From Methanosphaera stadtmanae (GTDB lineage Archaea > Methanobacteriota > Methanobacteria > Methanobacteriales > Methanobacteriaceae): DNA of 64,000 bases. The stretch is taken from positions 40,631-104,630 of the forward strand of contig SUTQ01000006.1 of the NCBI GenBank assembly GCA_015062805.1, in the 5' to 3' direction. The notes below the pieces were generated by a model. That model ran no database searches. It saw only the letters and a program-made list of their open reading frames with translations, and was not told where the DNA came from. Below are positions 57,308 to 64,000 of the stretch, in pieces (position 1 is the first letter of the stretch; the number at the start of each line of letters is the position of its first letter). Made by a program: the position numbers and the translations under genes.

Positions 57308-57965
57308 TTTTTACCAAATTTTTTTATTTTTTTAATTTATTTTTATTTGTTCACAGTTATTTCCTATGACTGGTTGTTTTATAGTTAAATGTTGGTGTTT
57401 GAACATACTTTTAAGCATATCACATTGCATTCATTCATTTTCTATTAATTCTAGTTTTATCATATTTTGAAAAAGTTCTTTTGCCGCTGATCCTGTAACA
57501 GGATTTCTTCTTCTATATATAATGATTTTTTTTGTTGCTTTCTATTTAGGATATCTTCTTTTATTGTTATATTTTTGCATCAATGTCATCATCTTTTTTT
57601 ATTTCCTTTTCTTTTTTCATGCCAAAAGCCGGTAGGTAACTGTCTACCTTAGTACTGTGTTTGAGTAGTTTATTTCATGTTTTTATTTAAAATTCTGTTA
57701 AATGTTTTTATTGCTTTTATTATTCCTTCTTCTATTTAAACATTGAAAAACGTTGTGAATATGTATTCGCCTTCTATTTTAATCTGTTCAAGATATTGCC
57801 AACTATGCTCTGTACTGTCATGTAGTAGTTTGGAAATATTATTCCAACAAGGTCATCCTTTATATTTTATTCCTCTTTTTTGCTGGAGTATGCTTTATAA
57901 TTCATCATTTAATGATTGTGCTATGTATATGTTATTACCTGTTGATGTAAAGTATAATCATATGA
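57308..57965 (-). pseudogene. Decayed open reading frame, unidentified
   Basis: Minus-strand reading gives broken stretches such as WQYLEQIKIEGEYIFTTFF, IEEGIIKAIKTFNR, VDSYLPAFGMKKEKE and VTGSAAKELFQNMIKLELI, each cut by several stops and frameshifts. A coding origin is likely, but neither a transposase nor any other family could be recognised. Confidence 0.4.
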
Positions 57966-58127
57966 AACATCCGAAAATTTTTTGTACAGGAACAACAACC
58001 ATCAAAATCAATATATGATAACGTATTGGAATTCATTAAAGCAGACTATCAAGTATCAGTAGACGGAATAAAAACTATTATTGAACTAATGGATTCAGGA
58101 ATATCCGACATAACAACATATATTTAA
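57966..58127 (+). pseudogene. Gene fragment, C-terminal part
   Basis: An open frame without its own start, 53 codons, ending at TAA 58125-58127. The residues (SIYDNVLEFIKADYQVSVDG then IKTIIELMDS) look like the helical end of a larger protein. Parent unknown. Confidence 0.4.
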
Positions 58128-58346
58128 AGAAAGTTATTTCTAATTAATTTGTTTAACAATTATTTGAAGTAATAATATCAATTCAATATTTAATTATAAT
58201 TAAATTATTTTTTACTACTATCATTAATGGATATCAAGCCAACTAATTCATTTTTTATTAAATTTAAATATTTTGTTAAATAAACATAGATATAACAGAT
58301 AGAAGTAATTTAGAAAGATTATCTAAAAAAATGAATTGGTGTAAAT

Positions 58347-60494
58347 ATGACGTATTTTGATTTATCTTCATCTCAGAAAATGTTATTATTTTCAGAGATT
58401 AATAATCCCCATAATGACTCCTTTTATCTATAATTTAGAAAAGATTATAACTTAAATGATTTCGAAAATGTAAAACAATCAATAAAATTCATTTCTGAAA
58501 AATATTTGAATCTTAAAATTAAATATGATGAAAATGGAGAGTATAGACAACATTATGACGATTTTAAAGTTAATGTTGAATCATTTGAAATATCAAATGA
58601 TAATCTTGATAAATTTCTTGTTGAATATTTAGACAATCCTTTTGATAATATTTTTGATTCACCATTATACAAATGGGCAGTATTAAAAACAGAAACTGCT
58701 ACAGTACTTATCGGTGTCGTCCAGCATATACTCTTAGATGGTACTTCATTATTCTCAATTATACCCCAAGAATTAGAAAAATATATGGAATCAATAAAGA
58801 ATAATGAAAAGTATATACCAATAAATTATTCTTATGAAAATTATGTTAATGAGGAATTGAAGTATTTAAATTCTAATCAATCAGTTGAAGACAAACAATA
58901 CTGGTTAAATTCCCTAGAAGATTATTCTCAAGATTGGTATTCTTTTAATAATTCTGAATTAGGATTTTATGAAGTACTCTTAGAACAAATTCCCAAATTT
59001 GAATATTCCCCATTCGTAACTGCATTATCACTTAACTTTTTATATTTTGCAAAATCCAAACAGGATAATAAATCCTTCAAGGATATTGTAATGAATACTT
59101 CTGTTCATGGAAGATACTTTGGACAGGATAATGCTTTAGGAATGTTTGTAAATACAATTCCATTAAGACTTAAATATAATGAAGAGTTGACATTCGATGA
59201 ATTATTATCCTATTCCAAATCTGTTCTAAAAGAAGGATTAACACATGCAAAATTACAGTTCAGTGAATATACTACTGATTTAAGAAATCAAAAGATAGAT
59301 CCCGATTGTATTTCAATGATTTCAATAGTATCCAATTCCACAGATTGTAATTCAAAGTTCCTAACACTACAAAAGGACATTAAATTCCCATTACACTTCA
59401 GAATAAACAAAAATTATTCCGATAAAAGAGGATTGCAATCAATATTCATCGAATACGATAAATCCTGTTTTAGTTATAATGAAATTGAACAAATTGCAAA
59501 TGGTCTTAAATATTTAGTAAAACAGGTTATTGAAGATTCATCTAAAAAATGTAAGGATTATAACGTGGAAGCAGTTGACTTTTTCAAGGCAGAAAACTAC
59601 TATAATAATCTCATAAATTCATTTGATAATCCAACTGCCATATCACCTGATGTAAATGGAGATGAAGAGATATTCAAATCAATATCCAAAGTTCTGGATG
59701 TGGATAAATTGAATGATTTGTCAAAACAGTACAATTTAACTAAAGATAAATTGGTTCTGGCTACTTTCTTATTTAATTTAACCAAGTTTTCATTTTCAAA
59801 AGATATTCTGATTACATACAATAAACAGGCTTGTGGATATCATTTTAATACTGATTTATCAGTTAAAGAATATTTAGATGATTTTAAACAATGTTTTGAA
59901 GAATTTGATAATTATCCGTTATTAAATAATAAAAAATTAAATTTTAACAGCGAAATATTATTTTTCAATCATGATTATGATAAAAAAGATTATAAATTCA
60001 TATTTAATTTTGAAAGTTCAAAAAGGAATATCAGTTATGATAATTCTTTTTACTCTGAAGAACTAATTAAAACTTTCCTCGATTCCATGGATGTTTTGTT
60101 AGAAAGATTCAAATCAAAGCAAGCGTTATTAAGAAATATTTCAATAAGAAAAGAACTTGAATATGATGAAGACTTTAAGATAGAACTAGCAAATGAGGGC
60201 ATAATCAACAAAATATTTGAAAATATTGCATCCAAAAATCCTGATAAAACAATACTGATTGCTGAGGATGGAGAATTTACTTATGATGAGCTTAACAAAA
60301 AAGCAAATAAAATTGCTAATGCTTTAATCAAAAGAGGAGTAGGCATTGAAGATAGAATAATGTTCATGATGAGAAGAAATAGTGATTTGATTGCTACTGT
60401 ATTAGGTATTGTTAAAGCTGGAGCAGCATTTATTCCTATAGATCCAAATTATCCGATAAATAGGTTAATAAATCAAATACTAATTAATACCTGA
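58347..60494 (+). pseudogene. NRPS relic: condensation domain with stop codon, truncated adenylation domain
   Basis: ATG 58347 with GGTGTAA upstream gives MTYFDLSSSQKMLLFSEINN, then TAA at 58431-58433, after which the same frame continues to 60494. The condensation domain reads VQHILLDGTSLF (the HHxxxDG motif with its first His as Gln) and GMFVNTIPLRL. The adenylation domain starts near 60200 (FTYDELNKKANKIANALIKRG) and stops after KAGAAFIPIDPNYP, before its core motifs, with no carrier domain. One stop and a lost end make it non-functional. NRPS genes are rare in archaea but known in rumen methanogens. Confidence 0.85.
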
Positions 60495-60703
60495 TTTACT
60501 CTTTTTTTTAAAATAGTCCCTGTGACTATCTCTTTTTTTTTTAAACAATTTTAGAAAAAAATAGAAAATAACTATTTTAGGTATATATTTCGTTATCTTC
60601 ACATTTAACTATCTAAAAGATTTTTACCCTATTCAATTTTTAGAATATATTTTATAATTGATTAAATAAAACAACATATAGCGAATTATAAGTGGATATA
60701 TGA
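60495..60703. other. A+T-rich gap after the NRPS relic
   Basis: About 210 bp, T-rich near 60497-60545, with a CGTTATCTTCACATTTAAC stretch near 60592. No gene. Confidence 0.35.
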
Positions 60704-60974
60704 TGGCTGATAAAAACATGGCACTTGCTTTAATATTTTCTTTTTTAATTACAGGTGCAGGTAATATTTATAATGGATTAGAAAAAAGAGGGCTTGTTGA
60801 ATTTTTTGTTGGAATATTTCTTACTGGTTCATCATGGTTTTTTCTAGCATGATTTTGAGAATAATAGGAATAATTTGGTTTATCTATGTTTTATATGATA
60901 CATATCAATGTACTAATGCTATAGCTAACAATCAACCAGTACCACCATTATTAACCAAATTTAATTTAGAATAA
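60704..60974 (+). pseudogene. Frameshifted paralogue of the TM2-like gene at 48192
   Basis: Opens MADKNMALALIFSFLITGAG, matching the intact copy's MAEKNMIIALVLSFLITGLG. The frame ends at TGA about 50 codons in; after a one-base shift MILRIIGIIWFIYVLYDTYQ, then CTNAIANNQPV, continues to TAA 60974, matching the intact C-terminus. One frameshift is the visible lesion. Confidence 0.8.
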
Positions 60975-61226
60975 TTAATCATTTCCTTATAATATCTATT
61001 TTTTTAAATTATAAAATTTTAAATATATACACAATACAATAAGATAAGTAATTGAATTATGTTAAATTGTTTTTTTTTGGGTATCGTAAAATGATTCATG
61101 TTATTTTTTAGTCTAAACTTCTCCATTATCCTCATTTTTTTAATGAATCTAAATATTTTTAAAAAGAAGAAATATATCTATATACATGGGCTTTTAAAAT
61201 GCTCAAAAATATTTAAGGAGGATACT

Positions 61227-63281
61227 ATGTTAAAAAATGTTAAAAAGATTTTCTTATTTATTACACTATTATTATTACTAATAGGCATAGTAAATGCTTC
61301 AGAAAACATTACAGATACTATAACAACAGATAGTTTATCTCATGACTTAACTGATACTAGTACTGATAATAGTATAACTAAAGAAAAGATTATAGAAAAA
61401 CATGATACTAATATCAACACTAAATCTGTCCAAAAACAGACCATAGTTAGTTTAAATGATATTAATGATGTTGAATACTCCAAATATACACAAATAAATG
61501 GTTATTATCGTGATCAAGAAAATAAAAATTTAAGATACACCACAATGATTATTGATGTGGATGGAAAAAAATATTATGCAAAAACAAACAATGAAGGATA
61601 CTTCTCTTATAATTATAAAACAAATAAAACAGGAATAAATACTGTAACAGTATATTATCCCGGAAACTCTAATTATGCTGGAGCAAATGCAACAAAGACA
61701 TTTACAGTAAATCCTAAATCAACTAATGTTATAATCAAATCCATTTATCCAACCAATATAAAATATGGAGATTCAGCAACCATTAATGGAGAATATGTTG
61801 ATAATGAATCTAATGGACTTAGATACACCACCATGATAATTGATGTAAACGGTAAAAAGTATTATACAAAAACAGATGTTTTCGGATATTTCGAGTATAA
61901 TTTTATACCAAAAGGAGGAAAAAATAACGTAACAGTTTATTATCCAGGTAATACTAATTATGCTGGTGCATCTACATCCAAATTAATAACAGTAACTCCA
62001 AAAGAAACATATATAACTTTAGATTGGAACTATCCTTGTTATTATGCTAGTAATACAACAATTAGTGGAAATTATAAGGATGATGAAGATAATAATCTTA
62101 GATACACCACAATGATTATTGATGTGGATGGAAAAAAATATTATGCAAAAACTGATGCATATGGACATTTCAAACTTAACTATAAATCATCATATAAAGA
62201 AACTAATAATATTACAGTTTATTACCCTGGAAATAACAACTACAAATCAGCAAAGGAAACAACTACCATTTACTTTGATAATAAACCTACAGAAATCATA
62301 TTAAACCCTATTCCAAAGGTTAATAAAGGAGATACTGTAAATATAAGAGGAAAATATATTGATATGGAAGGAAATCCACTAAAATTCACTAATATGAGAA
62401 TAACAATTCCTCAAAAGGGTTGGTGGCAAACTAAATTTACTAATGAACAATATAAATATTTAAAAACATATTATTCAAGAACAGATGGAGAAGGTAACTT
62501 CAATTTCAGTTATACAACAACATATGAAGGAACTGTAGAAGTACGGGTAGAGTATCCTGGAACTAAATATTATGATTCTGCTCAAAACAAAGTAAAGTTT
62601 ATAGTTTCACGTGAAAATACTAATGTTTTCTTGTATCCTATCAATACTAATGCCAGTACCTTAGAAATTGAAGGGACTTATGAAGATTCTGATAATAAAC
62701 CGCTCCGTTATACAACAATGACAATTAATATAAATGGAACTAAATACTATGCAAAAACAGATCAAGATGGATACTTTAAAATCAACTATAAAGCAAATAA
62801 AACAGGTACATATGAAGTAAATGTATCTTATTCTGGAAATACAAGATATATCGGTGGTTCTGATGCAAAAATATTCACTATTGAAGATACTAACACATAT
62901 AAAACTATAGAGTTAACTATGTATCCTGATGAAAAAGAAATTGTAAAAACAATTGATAATTATCCATTCATTGCTAGATATAGTGATTATTGGTCCCAGG
63001 TTTTAGTTAGTTATCAAAATGATGAGGATAACCTTCCTAAGATTATATTAACTAATGGAATATTTTTCTTAAAAGATAAAAAAGGAAATATTATATCGGA
63101 ACCTTTTGATGGTGGACAAACACATCATTTATATAATTATTATAATAAAAATTATACACCTTATAAAGTTTCAGTATCCTATCGTGAAATGACCAAACTA
63201 GAGTTAAAATATGCTGAAAAAGGTTATGAATATCAACGTAGAGGCAATGAAATATCTTGGTGTATTATAATGGGTGAATAA
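61227..63281 (+). CDS. Adhesin-like protein with five Ig-like repeats and unique C-terminal domain
   Basis: 684 residues. Signal peptide at residues 1-25 (IFLFITLLLLLIGIVNA). Then five repeats of about 90 residues containing LRYTTMIIDVDGKKYYAKT and VYYPGNSNYAGA, the Big_3-type Ig fold (one repeat, PLKFTNMRITIP..., is divergent). The last 130 residues (QVLVSYQNDEDNLPKIILTN...) form a different domain not seen elsewhere here. ATG 61227 follows AAGGAGGAT; a longer frame from 61098 is rejected. Closed by a strong hairpin. Confidence 0.85.
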   Translation: MLKNVKKIFLFITLLLLLIGIVNASENITDTITTDSLSHDLTDTSTDNSITKEKIIEKHDTNINTKSVQKQTIVSLNDINDVEYSKYTQINGYYRDQENKNLRYTTMIIDVDGKKYYAKTNNEGYFSYNYKTNKTGINTVTVYYPGNSNYAGANATKTFTVNPKSTNVIIKSIYPTNIKYGDSATINGEYVDNESNGLRYTTMIIDVNGKKYYTKTDVFGYFEYNFIPKGGKNNVTVYYPGNTNYAGASTSKLITVTPKETYITLDWNYPCYYASNTTISGNYKDDEDNNLRYTTMIIDVDGKKYYAKTDAYGHFKLNYKSSYKETNNITVYYPGNNNYKSAKETTTIYFDNKPTEIILNPIPKVNKGDTVNIRGKYIDMEGNPLKFTNMRITIPQKGWWQTKFTNEQYKYLKTYYSRTDGEGNFNFSYTTTYEGTVEVRVEYPGTKYYDSAQNKVKFIVSRENTNVFLYPINTNASTLEIEGTYEDSDNKPLRYTTMTININGTKYYAKTDQDGYFKINYKANKTGTYEVNVSYSGNTRYIGGSDAKIFTIEDTNTYKTIELTMYPDEKEIVKTIDNYPFIARYSDYWSQVLVSYQNDEDNLPKIILTNGIFFLKDKKGNIISEPFDGGQTHHLYNYYNKNYTPYKVSVSYREMTKLELKYAEKGYEYQRRGNEISWCIIMGE
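61533..62152 (+). repeat. 53-bp identical repeat inside the adhesin gene
   Basis: Bases 61533-61585 and 62100-62152 are identical and encode the RYTTMIIDVDGKKYYAK part of two Ig repeats. The copy between them (from 61820) differs at several bases. This indicates recent duplication or gene conversion. Confidence 0.8.
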
Positions 63282-63782
63282 TTTATATTAATTAAATCGA
63301 AACTAAAAATAAATTCAAATGTTAAATAGAATTGATTTAATAATCAATTCTTTTTTTATTTTTCGATTTAAAACACTTATTTTTATCTAAATACCTATTT
63401 TTTTAATTAATAACTATACACTTCGAAAACATAAATTAAATATTATTAGATAATTTTATTTAGAATTAATATTTATGTTAATTCTACTTATCAAATATAA
63501 TTTTTTAGTGATAAATAATATAATATAAGTCTAAACTTTTCGTTATCTTTTTTTAACAACTCTTATTTATTTTCGTCTAATTTAATTCGTTATCTTAAGT
63601 CTTTAACGAACAAATAATACTTTAGTATTTCTAAATAATTATAACTATTGATTTTATGAATATGGAAGAATTTTAAAAGGTTGGGATTATTATTTTAAAC
63701 AGTTTTTTTGTTGATGTTTTAAAGTATTAGTTGTTTAGTATTTTCTTTCTAAATAAAAAAATAGTTATGGATGTGAGTAATA
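63282..63782. other. A+T-rich gap after the adhesin gene
   Basis: About 500 bp. The terminator lies at 63328-63357. CGTTATCTT occurs near 63541 and 63590. No gene on either strand. Confidence 0.4.
63328..63357 (+). terminator. Hairpin terminator of the adhesin gene
   Basis: AGAATTGATT at 63328-63337 pairs perfectly with 63342-63351 around TAAT, followed by a run of T through 63357. Confidence 0.8.
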
Positions 63783-64000
63783 TTATTTAAAAAGAATTAA
63801 ATTAGGAGTATTTATTGGTAATGCGAAGAATAAACCTATTAAAAACAAAGTTAGAGAATATTCCATGTATCCAATTTTATCTAACTTATTTTTTTCAAGA
63901 ATATTTAAATTAAAAATACTGTCAATTTTATCTATGAAAATATATGCATGCAGATGTACAATTAATATAGCTAATATAATCTTTGGAATAATAGAACCAC
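63783..64000 (-). CDS. C-terminal part of a membrane protein (partial)
   Basis: Open at the right edge; stop TAA at 63783-63785. The 71 visible residues hold two hydrophobic segments (IIPKIILAILIVHLHAYIF and YSLTLFLIGLFFALPIN). No family can be assigned from this part. Confidence 0.55.
   Translation of the reverse strand, partial: GSIIPKIILAILIVHLHAYIFIDKIDSIFNLNILEKNKLDKIGYMEYSLTLFLIGLFFALPINTPNLILFK

Noticed and set aside
57966-58127. Complete small gene
   Set aside because: There is no start codon with a ribosome site, and the upstream frame is closed by a stop; treated as a fragment.
58431-58433. Read-through of the stop in the NRPS, for example by pyrrolysine
   Set aside because: The codon is TAA, not TAG, and the adenylation domain is truncated in any case.

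Overview
The window looks like chromosomal DNA of a gut-type methanogenic archaeon of the Methanobacteriales, most like Methanosphaera or a close relative (inference). It is extremely A+T-rich and has archaeal promoters (A-rich BRE, then TTTATATA). Shine-Dalgarno sites are of the GGTGAT/GGAGG type, and several of them decide start codons. It carries the coenzyme M gene comB, a type II methionine aminopeptidase, a CbiX-type chelatase and several large secreted adhesin-like proteins. No tRNA, rRNA, CRISPR array or intact insertion sequence was seen.

Layout. 0-10 kb: the end of an adhesin gene, a Ycf46-like AAA ATPase, unknown proteins, NAD kinase, a cysteine-rich Fe-S protein, a beta-helix adhesin and an SDR oxidoreductase. 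10-21.4 kb: a GNAT/zinc-ribbon/SAP fusion, an ADP-ribosylglycohydrolase, TrmO, ComB, an FMN riboswitch with a bacterial-type ribB, the fluoride channel CrcB, a SWIM protein and an orphan CbiM. 21.4-28 kb: a CMD protein, a LOG protein, a tight XRE/ImmA-IrrE/PIN operon divergent from a DnaQ-like exonuclease, Tag glycosylase and small metal-binding families. 28-31 kb: a cation efflux gene behind a 30-bp operator-like array, then an unknown gene flanked by two candidate small RNAs. 31-44.5 kb: a coiled-coil glycosyltransferase, Map, a decayed DUF308 gene, Dtd, a Ski2-like helicase, transporters and a thioesterase. 44.5-48 kb: a metal locus with duplicated CbiX, a small membrane protein, FeoA, ferredoxin and a J-domain protein. 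It has repeated TATACC-N6-RGTATA operators and a candidate regulated small RNA. 48-64 kb: an accessory stretch with adhesins, secreted proteins and UDP-glucose dehydrogenase, plus relics of an acetyltransferase, an NRPS, a TM2-like gene and an unidentified gene.

How it works together. Three themes recur. The first is metal handling: FeoA, CDF, CbiM and CbiX, with shared operator motifs. The second is surface display, through signal-peptide adhesins. The third is acquired bacterial genes: ribB with its riboswitch, dtd, tag, ugd and the NRPS relic, fitting life among gut bacteria. The most notable items are the riboswitch-ribB cassette, the two-operator promoter shared by feoA and a gene-less transcript, the XRE/ImmA/PIN operon, and the repeat-flanked family of 147-149 residue proteins. 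All calls come from reading the sequence; no database search was run.
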